Shown here: piece by piece, positions 34,543-42,653 of the stretch
How the letters are laid out: every line of letters starts with the position of its first letter
How positions within the stretch are numbered: the first letter of the stretch is position 1
Source: Microbacterium sp.
GTDB taxonomy: Bacteria > Actinomycetota > Actinomycetes > Actinomycetales > Microbacteriaceae
Direction of reading: 5' to 3'
Assembly: GCF_031178445.1 (NCBI RefSeq)
Contig: NZ_JAPSIY010000001.1
Span: forward strand, 267,137 to 331,136
DNA length: 64,000 bases
Notes under the pieces: generated by a model
Databases searched by the model: none
What the model was told of the DNA's origin: nothing
Seen by the model: the letters and a program-made list of their open reading frames with translations, nothing else
Made by a program: the position numbers and the translations under genes

Positions 34543-34556
34543 ATCAGTTGTGTAGG
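34543..34556 (+). repeat. Direct repeat, right copy
   Basis: This is the second ATCAGTTGTGTAGG, followed by TTCCCGCT, as at 33374-33387. The pair may be remnants of insertion or excision ends around the pip gene. Nothing else is recognised between 34557 and the next gene. Confidence 0.6.
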
Positions 34557-34726
34557 TTCCCGCTAGAAGTGGCAGGGGATGCCGGGAATCCACGGTGGTT
34601 GGCAGCGGCTTCGGCATCAGGATTCCATTGGAAATGGCAGATTCCTACCGATACGACCTCGCGGGAACCTTAACGTCGCCGACAGCGAGCCAGACCGAGT
34701 CCCGACGTCTTGGCAGACGCACGTTT

Positions 34727-35887
34727 TCAGTCCTCGGCGTATCGGAACACTCTTCCTGGGATCGGCCACGGCAGGTCGTCGATCGTCCAGGATTCCGAGC
34801 CGTCGTCCTCCTCCGCTGGCAGTGTCGGGACCCGGGCCGGCGAGCCCGACACAGACGCACCCCAACCGTTCTCTGGAAACTTGCGCGGGACGACCTCCAT
34901 CTCGGTGCTTCGCTCAGGTGGGAGCAGTCCGTCATGAGCCTCTCGAGGGTCGTCGTCGGGATGGTGGTAAACCGCCTTCCGGGCGTTGCGGATGACTTGC
35001 TGATTGAGAAGCTTCGCATAGAAGGCGGATGGCGGGACGACGCGGTCGGGAACGCCGTCACCGGCCCCGCTCGTGACGATGACCAGTCCGGTGTGACGGT
35101 CAAGGGCGATTCCGTATCCGAACGCGTTGGCCAGACCGACTCCTTCCCAAGGGTTCGCGTCCAGTGAGGGGATGAGGAAGACGGGGTGGTCGCTTGTCAC
35201 CAGAGCCTTCCGGGTGAAGCGAAGCAGCATCCATGGGCTGTGATGGATGAGGCCCGAGACGCCGGGCAGCATGTCCATGATCGAAGCGATGTGGTCCCTC
35301 GGATCAGGCTGAATGCGTGTTCCGCCAGGCTGGGTGAGGTCGGCCCACTCGGCATCAACGCGGGCGTCCGAGATCGTCGTCCCTTCACGAGATTCGATCA
35401 GCTCTCGTAGACGCTGCTTCCCAGAGATCCCGACAGTGATCTGCACCTCGACCGCACGCATCTCCGCTCCAGACATACGTATCCCCTCCGAACGGAGGTA
35501 TTGCAGTGCGATCCACATCGACAGGCTTGCCCTTGTGTGACCGTCGGGGAATCGAGGATCCGGCGCGGTCAACCCTGCAAGCCCCGGCACCGCATCGCCC
35601 TCCAGTTGCGCAAAGAACTGCTCGAACACGTCCGAGGGATCACCTGCCCGACCTGGAACCGTATAGAAGTCGTTCCGCACTGTCGCGTCGGTCACCGCGA
35701 TCGGGTGTGGCGAAGCACCGCTGAGGGGAGTGCGGAACAAACGGGCACCCTCGTTCGCAAACCCTCTGAGGTAGAACGCCGAGACGACATGCTGGCGTCG
35801 AGTTCGTTTTGTCACCGCAGCCACATCCTCCATCTGCCGCGACACGACGGGCTCGGACCGGCGCAATACAGACACTACTGACATCAC
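34727..35887 (-). CDS. DUF4238-domain protein
   Basis: A 386-residue soluble protein. KRTRRQHVVSAFYLRGFANEG near residue 28 is the opening of DUF4238, whose members are scattered in accessory regions and suspected of defence roles. Later segments MWIALQYLRSEGIRM, SPWMLLRFTRKALVTSDHPVFLI and ALDRHTGLVIVTSG fit the domain. The C-terminal 60 residues are acidic and probably loose. The true start may be the Met 20 residues on, since the first residues overlap a short DNA repeat (CTACTGACATC). Function unknown. Confidence 0.75.
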   Translation of the reverse strand: MMSVVSVLRRSEPVVSRQMEDVAAVTKRTRRQHVVSAFYLRGFANEGARLFRTPLSGASPHPIAVTDATVRNDFYTVPGRAGDPSDVFEQFFAQLEGDAVPGLAGLTAPDPRFPDGHTRASLSMWIALQYLRSEGIRMSGAEMRAVEVQITVGISGKQRLRELIESREGTTISDARVDAEWADLTQPGGTRIQPDPRDHIASIMDMLPGVSGLIHHSPWMLLRFTRKALVTSDHPVFLIPSLDANPWEGVGLANAFGYGIALDRHTGLVIVTSGAGDGVPDRVVPPSAFYAKLLNQQVIRNARKAVYHHPDDDPREAHDGLLPPERSTEMEVVPRKFPENGWGASVSGSPARVPTLPAEEDDGSESWTIDDLPWPIPGRVFRYAED

Positions 35888-36013
35888 CCACTACTGACAT
35901 CGCCCCGCCTGACCGCCGCGCGGTATCGCGGGGCGCCGGGCGGTGCGTTCGGAGTCAGCGAGACCTCGTGCCGCATGGCGTGCGTCGAGCACGTTCGATC
36001 TACGGATGGTTGC

Positions 36014-36856
36014 TCATCCACCCGGCGAGACGGTCTGGTCGTGCTCGGCCTCGGCGAGCCTCACGAACTCCTCGAGCGTGTCCGCCCGGACTTGCACTCT
36101 CTGAGCAGGCGTCGAGTGGGGATACACGTAACCGAGTCCGGCGTTCTCGACATAGATTCCGAGCGCGCCCGGGGTCGGCGCGACGCCCGGAATCACATGC
36201 AGCACAAGCGGCCCCTCCGTGAAGGAGGCGCGCAGGGTGAAGTTCAGCGTGCCATCGGGGTTCTGCGTCAATCCCGTGATCGCGGTGTCAGCGCTTTCGG
36301 GCCAGAGCTCGCTCCGTAGGGGCAAGTAGCGGAACGCTCTGCTTGCAGTGCCAGAGGCGAGGATCGTATAACCTCCGACCGACTCGGGGCGAAGGAGGTG
36401 GACGATGTGCTGCATCGTCGACTGCAGCCGCAAGAGCGCCGAATCGTCAGCCAGGTCATCGAAGTGGGCCTGGAATCGCGGGTACACACTCCCGTCTCCT
36501 GCCCAAGCTCGTCCTATCGCGGTTCGCTCCTCAATGCCCTGCTCGGCCGATACTGACCAGATCTGGGCGGGCTGACGATGAGCCACAACGAAGGAAGCGC
36601 CGGCGATCCTCGCCAATCCTTCGAGCAGCTCGTCGACCCCGCGCCCGCGCAAGCTAGTGACCGCTGACGCGAGCACTTCAGGTCCGTCGCCGGCGTAACC
36701 GACGGCCAGATCATCTCCGAGCAGCACGATCTTCAGAGCGGGCTCGGTGCACACCCTCTTTGTGCGTGTCACGTCCAGAGCCCAGGTGACCTTCGAGTCA
36801 GCTCCCAGAGAGACTGCCCCGGTCACCTGATCGATCACAGCCACGACCAACGTCAT
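36014..36856 (-). CDS. Predicted HslV/proteasome-like Ntn hydrolase
   Basis: A 280-residue protein starting M-TLVVAVIDQVTGAVSLGADSKVT. After Met removal, Thr1 would be exposed as in HslV and proteasome beta subunits. The Asp in GADSK and the Lys in PALKIVLLGDDLAVGYAGDG fall where HslV has Asp17 and Lys33, and the AIGRAWAGDGS turn matches HslV AIGSGG. The C-terminal 120 residues are extra. No ATPase partner (HslU, Mpa) is nearby. The assignment rests on motif spacing by eye. It lies just outside the left palindrome of the Tn7-like element that carries a ubiquitin-like system. Confidence 0.55.
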   Translation of the reverse strand: MTLVVAVIDQVTGAVSLGADSKVTWALDVTRTKRVCTEPALKIVLLGDDLAVGYAGDGPEVLASAVTSLRGRGVDELLEGLARIAGASFVVAHRQPAQIWSVSAEQGIEERTAIGRAWAGDGSVYPRFQAHFDDLADDSALLRLQSTMQHIVHLLRPESVGGYTILASGTASRAFRYLPLRSELWPESADTAITGLTQNPDGTLNFTLRASFTEGPLVLHVIPGVAPTPGALGIYVENAGLGYVYPHSTPAQRVQVRADTLEEFVRLAEAEHDQTVSPGG

Positions 36857-36907
36857 GCCTCGATCGTCGCACGGCTGCAAACAACGCCGCGGCTCCCCCT
36901 GTGGATG

Positions 36908-36934
36908 AATTCTTGGCTCACCGAGCCGAGAATT
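36908..36934. repeat. Left copy of a 27-bp hairpin palindrome
   Basis: AATTCTTGGCT (36908-36918) and AGCCGAGAATT (36924-36934) pair with one mismatch around CACCG. The 27 bases match the copy at 56966-56992 at 23 positions. It lies in the gap between the Ntn hydrolase and the island genes, and may mark the left limit of the Tn7-like element or be a terminator for the minus-strand operon. Confidence 0.6.
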
Positions 36935-37039
36935 GGCCGGCACACTGCGAAGAAGGCGAATACAAGCGACGAGCCTCGCCACCAGCGGGACACGACTGTC
37001 GACGCACTTGTTCGCCCTGAAAGCGTCCAAGCAGCGCGG

Positions 37040-37540
37040 TCACGCTCGACGAACGGCACGACGGGTCAGCTTCGGAGGGTTCGGCAGTGAATTCTGGAGC
37101 CGCTCAAGTCGTCGACGTCGGCGTGGCCACCGACCGCCGGCGCGATCGAGTTCGGCCTCGACCGCTTCCACCCATGCCCTTACGCACTTGCTGACGTCGG
37201 ATCCGGGCACCCACGAGTCGTCCGCTTCGACGAGACACTCGGTGGCGCGCGACCACCATTCCGCCACCCCTGGATCGACTTCGGTGAGCAGCTTCTGCAC
37301 CTCGGGGCGCTTCTGCACGCTGCGCCCATACACCATTCCACGGATCGCGGTGATGAGCAGTCCATTCTCCCGGGTCCGAAGCACCGCTCGGGCCCAGTGC
37401 TTGGCTGCCCAGAACGCGGCGGCGTCCTGATGGCGTCTTTCCGTGGTGCGCTCCAACGCGAAGGCGAGAAGCACCCCCGCGGCCGCCGCGACGGTGGTAA
37501 GCAGCTGGCCGGCCCAAAAGGCTGAATCCCCAGGCGACAT
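37040..37540 (-). CDS. Single-pass membrane protein, distal gene of UBL operon
   Basis: A 166-residue protein; ATG at 37540 has GAGAGGA upstream, giving MSPGDSAFWAGQLLTTVAAAAGVLLAFALER. One transmembrane helix (about residues 8-30) is followed by a cytoplasmic helical domain with Trp-rich segments and a basic C-terminus (RRRRRLERL). No family recognised. It lies 145 bases after the ThiF gene on the same strand. It could be an effector, anchor or target of the conjugation system, or an unrelated neighbour. Confidence 0.55.
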   Translation of the reverse strand: MSPGDSAFWAGQLLTTVAAAAGVLLAFALERTTERRHQDAAAFWAAKHWARAVLRTRENGLLITAIRGMVYGRSVQKRPEVQKLLTEVDPGVAEWWSRATECLVEADDSWVPGSDVSKCVRAWVEAVEAELDRAGGRWPRRRRRLERLQNSLPNPPKLTRRAVRRA

Positions 37541-37685
37541 CAGCGACGGTCCTCTCGGCCCGCCGCGGTTGAATCCGCAGTGCAGTTCCTGTGGGCAGTG
37601 GATCGCACGCCCGTCGCACCTGCGGACTGTCCTGCCCCGCCTGTACGCCTCGTCTCTATTGCCATGCCTGTCCCTTGGCAACCTG

Positions 37686-39032
37686 CTACTGCGGCCGCAG
37701 TGCGGTCGCGGCAATACGAGCGTGTCGAGCGGCCGGCGCCGACACGTGGTGTCCTGTCGACACGTCGATGCCGGCGACCTCGCTGCCGGGGATGTTGTGG
37801 AGCTGTTTCAACGCCTCGGTGACGGCGAGGCAAGCAGCGATGATACCGACGAAAGGCACACCGATGGCTTTGCCCGCGAGGGTGAGGACCCCGCACTGGT
37901 CGAATCGGCTGTTGAGGTCGTCGAATCCCGGACTACCGGGAATCGCACGGTCGGTCGCGGGCTGGTCCTGCCACGCTGGAACGTCCTCGCTCCGCTTGCT
38001 TCCGGGGAAGCGGTGCATGCTGATCGCGGTGTAGTCGTGGGCGCCCGCACCCAGGCCCATATCGATGGTGAGCGGCCATCCGACCGCGGAGAGGGCGCGC
38101 CGGGACGGGAGGTTGTCCACGCCGATGAGCGCAACAGTGAGGGTCTCGTCGTTGCGGAGACGGAGATCCGCGTCGAGCGGCCGTTCCAGGATGCGGGTGC
38201 GGAGCCCAGCGTCTTCGAGCCGAGCGGCCACCAGCCGCGTCTTCGCGACCCCGCGCGACCCGCACGGGGTGAGCACGCTGGTGCTGTGGTTGGCCGGGCT
38301 GGTGCGGTCGGTGTCCTGCACCGTGACTTCGACGACGGCCGGATCGAGGTAAGGGAGGTGGGAGATGACCCACGAGTTCGCCTGTCCGAGGTGGCCGAGG
38401 CCGACCAGCCACCAGGACGCCGGCGCGTACCGAAGTTCCGGCCCTGTGCTGTTGTCGGGTCCGAGTAGGTTCAGCTCGAGTGCCCGGTATCCGGCGTCAC
38501 TGCCGACGATCCCGCTGGCGTGTGCGAACGCCTCGCTGACGGCGAGGGCGGCCGCCGCCATCGCGGTGAGGACGTTGCCGGGCGCTGCGGCTGGGCGCCG
38601 CGTCGGCGACACGGCCGCGATCCAGCCTTCCCAACCGGCGTGCAGCACGATGCCCGCGGATGCCGTCTGCAGGTCGCTATCCGTGCCCCCGAGGACGATC
38701 AGGGTCGCGTCGGGGTCCACGGGATCCGTGTCGAGGTGGACGCCTTCCCGGCGTAGAGCGTCGCTGAGCAGCTGGCCGCGGTGGATTCCGCCTAGCACGC
38801 GGGCATCCTCGGGGAGTGTCACGTGCACAGCCCCGAAGGTGCGGATCGCGGTGACCGCCGCGGTGAGCAGCGCCGCCTGCCCGGAAGCTGTCGCCACGGC
38901 AGCCTGCGTGGGTTGCAGGACCAGCTGTCGGGTGTCGAAGAGTCGCTGGGCGTCCTCAAGGGAGGTGGCGGAGCCGTCGGTGAGCTGCAGCAGCGCGACG
39001 CGACTGATCTCGTCGGCGTCGAGGATGGTCAT
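37686..39032 (-). CDS. ThiF/E1-like activating enzyme
   Basis: A 448-residue E1-superfamily protein. The C-terminal half is the adenylation fold: WWLVGLGHLGQANSW (ATP-binding glycine loop, about residue 195), VQDTDRTSPANHSTS (the D-x-D strand), and FDQCGVLTLAGKAIGVPFVGIIAACLAVTEALK with a candidate catalytic Cys in DQCG. The N-terminal 170 residues form a separate alpha/beta domain. E1 enzymes adenylate the C-terminal Gly of a ubiquitin-like protein. It overlaps the JAB gene by four bases, last of four coupled genes. Confidence 0.82.
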   Translation of the reverse strand: MTILDADEISRVALLQLTDGSATSLEDAQRLFDTRQLVLQPTQAAVATASGQAALLTAAVTAIRTFGAVHVTLPEDARVLGGIHRGQLLSDALRREGVHLDTDPVDPDATLIVLGGTDSDLQTASAGIVLHAGWEGWIAAVSPTRRPAAAPGNVLTAMAAAALAVSEAFAHASGIVGSDAGYRALELNLLGPDNSTGPELRYAPASWWLVGLGHLGQANSWVISHLPYLDPAVVEVTVQDTDRTSPANHSTSVLTPCGSRGVAKTRLVAARLEDAGLRTRILERPLDADLRLRNDETLTVALIGVDNLPSRRALSAVGWPLTIDMGLGAGAHDYTAISMHRFPGSKRSEDVPAWQDQPATDRAIPGSPGFDDLNSRFDQCGVLTLAGKAIGVPFVGIIAACLAVTEALKQLHNIPGSEVAGIDVSTGHHVSAPAARHARIAATALRPQ

Positions 39033-39583
39033 CGGGTCTCCTTCGGGGCGGGAAGCAGGCGGCGCAGTCGGGCGAGGGCGAGCAGGACACCGGGACGAAC
39101 ATGGAACATGTGGGCGACGTCGGCGCCGTACGCGGCGTCCCATGTGCCGCCGCGGAGCAGTCGATGTACACCGAGATCGCCGGGTCGAATCGGCCCCGCC
39201 GCGTAATTGGGAGCGATGACGGCGAGATGACCGGGCAGCGCGATCATCGGGTGGTCCGCATCCATGCGGCTTTGCCGGATGTAGGTGCTGGGGTGGGTGT
39301 GGATGTCGCCCAGCACGCGCAGCTGGCGCGCGCGACACAGCTGGTTGAGGCGGCTCAGGCCCGCGGCGTGCATGGTGATGCCGCCGGTCAGGCACTCGGC
39401 GTCGAGGTCGTCGTAGAAGTAGATCTCGGTGATCTCGTGACCGCCCGCGACCCGGGGGGCGTCCCGGTGCGCTAGCAGGAAGGCACCCGACTCGCGGCGC
39501 TCCTGGCCACGCCGGTGAAGTTCCCGCAACAGTCGTCGGAAGCGTCGCCGGCTCATCACCAGCGGCAGGTTCTGGCCGGTCAT
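39029..39583 (-). CDS. JAB/MPN metalloprotease (deubiquitinase-like)
   Basis: A 184-residue JAMM peptidase with all zinc-site residues visible: Glu in RRESGAFLLAHRD and His-x-His plus Ser-x-x-Asp in GDIHTHPSTYIRQSRMDADH. Such enzymes cut isopeptide bonds or trim ubiquitin-like precursors. It overlaps both the E2-like and ThiF genes by four bases. As the UBL already ends in Gly, deconjugation is a more likely role than maturation. Confidence 0.88.
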   Translation of the reverse strand: MTGQNLPLVMSRRRFRRLLRELHRRGQERRESGAFLLAHRDAPRVAGGHEITEIYFYDDLDAECLTGGITMHAAGLSRLNQLCRARQLRVLGDIHTHPSTYIRQSRMDADHPMIALPGHLAVIAPNYAAGPIRPGDLGVHRLLRGGTWDAAYGADVAHMFHVRPGVLLALARLRRLLPAPKETR

Positions 39584-40056
39584 GCGCTCACCGCCGGGAT
39601 CGTGCAGCTGCGCAGCTCCTTGTGCAGCTCGGTGAGGTAGAACGCGATCGTCCGCGTCGGATTCCATGCTCGTCCCGGGTGTACGGTCGCCCACTCCGGG
39701 TGATCCTTCTGGATGATCAGTCGTTCGGTCGCCATGTACGGCGTCCAGCCGTTGAGCTGGGACCACTGCGAGTGAAACACGATGTGCGCGGCAGGACCGG
39801 TCGGCAGCTCAGCGACGACCAGCGGCCTGCCCGCCGCGAGGTGCCACGGGATGCCGGCCGGTGCGGCAGTCGGGTAGCCGGATACATCCACACGCATCCC
39901 GAGCTCGCGGCCGTCCCGGGCGATGACCGCGACGATCAACACCGGAAACACCAGGCTGACGACCCGCCAGCGTCCGTTCTCGACCCCGTCGAGAACGGAC
40001 GCCGACTGCAGGTCCTCTTCGATAGCGACCCGAGCCGGGTCAGCGGCCTCCGTCAT
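39580..40056 (-). CDS. E2-like (UBC-fold) protein
   Basis: A 158-residue protein. RVVSLVFPVLIVAVIARDGRELGMRVDVSGYPTAAPAGIPW follows the E2 beta-meander with its Tyr-Pro-x-x-x-Pro turn, and MATERLIIQKDHPEW plus RTIAFYLTELHKELR fit the later strand and helix. The canonical HPN...C active site is not visible; the only Cys is at the C-terminus (LRSCTIP). It may use that Cys, another nucleophile, or act as an inactive adaptor. Position between the UBL gene (4-base gap) and JAB gene (4-base overlap) supports an E2 role. Confidence 0.6.
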   Translation of the reverse strand: MTEAADPARVAIEEDLQSASVLDGVENGRWRVVSLVFPVLIVAVIARDGRELGMRVDVSGYPTAAPAGIPWHLAAGRPLVVAELPTGPAAHIVFHSQWSQLNGWTPYMATERLIIQKDHPEWATVHPGRAWNPTRTIAFYLTELHKELRSCTIPAVSA

Positions 40057-40060
40057 ACCG

Positions 40061-40522
40061 TCAGCCCTGCGGACGGACCAGCGCGACAAGCTCGAGGTCG
40101 ACGTGATTCGCACCCTGCGCGATCGACGCGATGGGCTTATCCAGCGGAAGATCCTCCGCACCACCGGGCGTGCGCAACCCCAGATCCGCCGCCGAAGCGG
40201 GGTCGATATCCAGCTGGCTGATCGCCTGCTCGCGGATCGCGCCCAGCCGTGCCCCCGGCGAGACCGTCAGTGTGGTCGAGTTGCCGGCGTAGTCCACGGT
40301 GACGGTGATCTGTCGACCCGGGTGCGTCACCACGCGACCCGAACCTCCGCTGAATGCGTCGGACAGACGATCCGCCGCATCCAGTTCGCGCCCCTCGTCG
40401 TCGACCGCGAACGCGAACACGCCCTCCGCGAGGTCCACGTGATCGGCGACGGAGCTGTCCTCTGCCGCATCCGGAACCGTACGTACCTGGCCATCCTGGC
40501 CGCTGTGAACATGCAGTCGCAT
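40061..40522 (-). CDS. Ubiquitin-like modifier with C-terminal glycine
   Basis: A 153-residue protein with GGAGGGAG before ATG. Residues about 70-150 look like a ubiquitin fold: ITVTVDYAGNSTTLTVSP hairpin, ARLGAIREQAISQL helix, DLGLRTPGGAEDLPLDKPIASI and a final strand. The chain ends VRPQG, so a terminal Gly is ready for adenylation. The first 65 residues may be a second, diverged beta-grasp domain. It is the first gene of the conjugation operon, under a promoter with two operators. Confidence 0.7.
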   Translation of the reverse strand: MRLHVHSGQDGQVRTVPDAAEDSSVADHVDLAEGVFAFAVDDEGRELDAADRLSDAFSGGSGRVVTHPGRQITVTVDYAGNSTTLTVSPGARLGAIREQAISQLDIDPASAADLGLRTPGGAEDLPLDKPIASIAQGANHVDLELVALVRPQG

Positions 40523-40555
40523 CCTGCGACTCCCTCCTCGGCTCGCGCCGACATA

Positions 40556-40598
40556 TTGCGATTATCGCAATAATACCCCGAGGTTGCGATAATCGCAA
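40556..40598 (-). promoter_or_regulatory. UBL-operon promoter with two palindromic operators
   Basis: TTGCGATTATCGCAA (40556-40570) and TTGCGATAATCGCAA (40584-40598) are perfect palindromes apart from the centre, 28 bases apart. Read on the minus strand, TTGCGA (40598-40593) is a -35 box, 17 bases follow, and TATTAT (40575-40570) is the -10 box. One operator covers each box. A related site precedes the XRE-ImmA gene at 42418. Confidence 0.75.
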
Positions 40599-40724
40599 AA
40601 TTGGTCGATCGATGGTTCCGATTCGGACCGCATCGGTTCGACATCACGAGAACGAGTACGCACCCGCGTAGGTAGCGTGCCAAACACCGCCGAAGGTCTG
40701 ATGTCGGGGAGGGTGCCCAACTGG

Positions 40725-41264
40725 CTAGAAGAGGAAGTCTCGCGGGGAAGCCGGCTCGTGGAGCATGGGCTCACCGGCCTCGAGGATGCGCTGGGATACC
40801 TCGAACGCGCGGTCGATAGACAGATCGAAGTAGCCGACCATGTCACAGAGGACACCGAAGGTGTCCCGGGTGGTGATGTGCTGCCGCTGCGCGAACCGAT
40901 AGGCCTCCCGGTCTTCGGTGAGCCAGATCGCGTCGCGATAGGCATCGTCCGTCTGAAGCAGGTGCAGCGTCTGGCTCTCACCGAGATGCTCACGAGGCTT
41001 CGCCTTGCTGCCACCGAAGACTGCGACACGGATGCCTTCGACCGCCCGGATGTCGCCCTCGTCCTCTACGGGGATCGGATCACCGAACCACGCTTGCTGA
41101 TCCAACTCCCGCAGGCTCGGCACATGGCCTGCGGAATCAGAGATCTCCCGCGAAACGGCTTCTACCACGCGGCCTTTGCCGCGCAGGTACTGCTCGAGAA
41201 CGCCCAATTCCTCAGCTCGGGCGAAGCAGACGATGACCGAGTTGTCGGGGAAGAGGTATTGCAC
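40725..41264 (-). CDS. PIN-like domain protein
   Basis: A 179-residue protein from a GTG start eight bases after the XRE-ImmA stop. YLFPDNSVIVCFARAEEL holds the first PIN Asp, VEAVSREI a second acidic residue, LGESQTL a Glu, and AIWLTEDREAYRFA the closing Asp/Glu pair. PIN domains are Mg-dependent RNases, often toxins. The pairing with an XRE plus ImmA/IrrE regulator is a recurrent mobile-element module in which the regulator may hold the nuclease in check. Confidence 0.7.
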   Translation of the reverse strand: MQYLFPDNSVIVCFARAEELGVLEQYLRGKGRVVEAVSREISDSAGHVPSLRELDQQAWFGDPIPVEDEGDIRAVEGIRVAVFGGSKAKPREHLGESQTLHLLQTDDAYRDAIWLTEDREAYRFAQRQHITTRDTFGVLCDMVGYFDLSIDRAFEVSQRILEAGEPMLHEPASPRDFLF

Positions 41265-41272
41265 AACGGTGC

Positions 41273-42397
41273 CTAGACGAAGTGCAGGGCGCTGTCGTCC
41301 GCGGATGCCGTGTCGAAGAAGTACTCCTCGAGTTCTTCGGCGGGCTGTCCCAGCAGGCTCGCGGCCGGTCGTAGCGTCGCCGCCCCATCGCGATAGGCGT
41401 CGAGGTACGCATCGACCAGGCGCTGCGCGGGCCTGGGCACACGCGCGAGCCGGGCACGATTCGTATGTTCGGCCGCCTCCCCGGCGCGCATGGCCGTGGC
41501 TCGCGCCGTGTGCGACTCTAGGCGTCGTTGATCCTCCTGAGAGATCAACTGCTCATTCAGCAGTCGCCACGACATCGCACTGGGCGACATCTGGAAGTGC
41601 AACACAAGGTCGTCGAAGGCATCTACCGCAGACCGTTTCGCGATCCGCGCGACGATCTCTGCGCGTGGTGCGAGGAAGCTGGCCGCGAATGTGTTGGCCC
41701 GACTCTCTGCCTGCGTCTTCTTCGTCCACAGTTGTTCCTCGATGACCTCATCCTGCGAGTCCCCGAACGCCAAGTGGGCAAGCTCATGCGCAAGGGTGAA
41801 TCGCTGCCGGAACGGCGCATCAGAGGTAGCGAGGACAATTGCGCGCACGCCTCCGTCAGAGAACGAGAGCCCATCGCAAGCGTCGGGCAAGCCCGTCACG
41901 ACGACATCAACGCCGAACTTTTCCTCGATTCGCCCGATCAGTCCCGAATTCGTGAGGCCGCCAACTGGAGACTCGAGCAACTGGACGTACTCGTGGGCGA
42001 GCTTCTGCGCTTGGTTCACGTAACCGCCCGCTGTCGGCTTAGCGGGCAAAGATGGGAACGGAAGCGGACGCCCCAAGAACTGAAGGCCTTCGAGCTTCTC
42101 TACGAGCATCTCGATCGTCTCGCGCCCGACCAGGTCACTCGCTTCTATCGCATGCTCGGCAGCTCTGTGGGCTAGCACGAGCTCCCGCGTCGAGTCACCG
42201 TTGAGCAGCCAATCGACAGTGGTACCGCCCTGCTCGGCGACCAACGCCAGCTCAAGAGAGGTGAACCTCCGCTTGCCCGCCAGTGACTTCGCAAGCTTCG
42301 GACCGTCGATGCCGATCGCGCTGGCAAAGTCCTTCTTGGTCAGGCTAGAGCGTTCAATCACATCGTTGACACGCGCAATAACCTGATCTTCCGCCAT
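41273..42397 (-). CDS. XRE plus ImmA/IrrE metallopeptidase regulator
   Basis: A 374-residue protein with GAGG upstream of the ATG. Residues about 5-65 form a helix-turn-helix (SSLTKKDFASAIGIDGPKLAKSLAGKR). The ImmA/IrrE peptidase domain follows, with the zinc motif FTLAHELAHLAFGD and the later Glu in AESRANTFAASFLAP. ImmA-type peptidases cleave repressors after phage or DNA damage signals. Here DNA binding and protease are on one chain, so it may sense and derepress by itself. It is divergent from hsdM, and its likely operator sequence recurs at the UBL promoter. Confidence 0.88.
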   Translation of the reverse strand: MAEDQVIARVNDVIERSSLTKKDFASAIGIDGPKLAKSLAGKRRFTSLELALVAEQGGTTVDWLLNGDSTRELVLAHRAAEHAIEASDLVGRETIEMLVEKLEGLQFLGRPLPFPSLPAKPTAGGYVNQAQKLAHEYVQLLESPVGGLTNSGLIGRIEEKFGVDVVVTGLPDACDGLSFSDGGVRAIVLATSDAPFRQRFTLAHELAHLAFGDSQDEVIEEQLWTKKTQAESRANTFAASFLAPRAEIVARIAKRSAVDAFDDLVLHFQMSPSAMSWRLLNEQLISQEDQRRLESHTARATAMRAGEAAEHTNRARLARVPRPAQRLVDAYLDAYRDGAATLRPAASLLGQPAEELEEYFFDTASADDSALHFV

Positions 42398-42417
42398 GTA
42401 TCGATCCTCGCAGAGAA

Positions 42418-42432
42418 TTGCGAAAATCACAA
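42418..42432. promoter_or_regulatory. Degenerate copy of the UBL operator
   Basis: TTGCGAAAATCACAA differs at two positions from TTGCGATAATCGCAA at 40584. It lies 21 bases upstream of the XRE-ImmA ATG, in the 256-base gap shared with hsdM. Autoregulation, and perhaps control of hsdM, is inferred. Confidence 0.55.
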
Positions 42433-42653
42433 TCTCATGGTACGCGCGGCGCACGACTACAGCTTCGATCGATCGCGCCACAGGTTCGTCCGGGCGTCGC
42501 GACGGACGAACTCCGCCTCCACTATCGCACCTACCCGCACCACTGATGGCTCGACCTGCTCACGCTGAACAGGACCACCCGTCAGCGCCAATGTCGGTGG
42601 TCGCCCGGATGCTGTTCTGCTGCCCGGACACGCCGCGCCGCAGAGAGACACTA

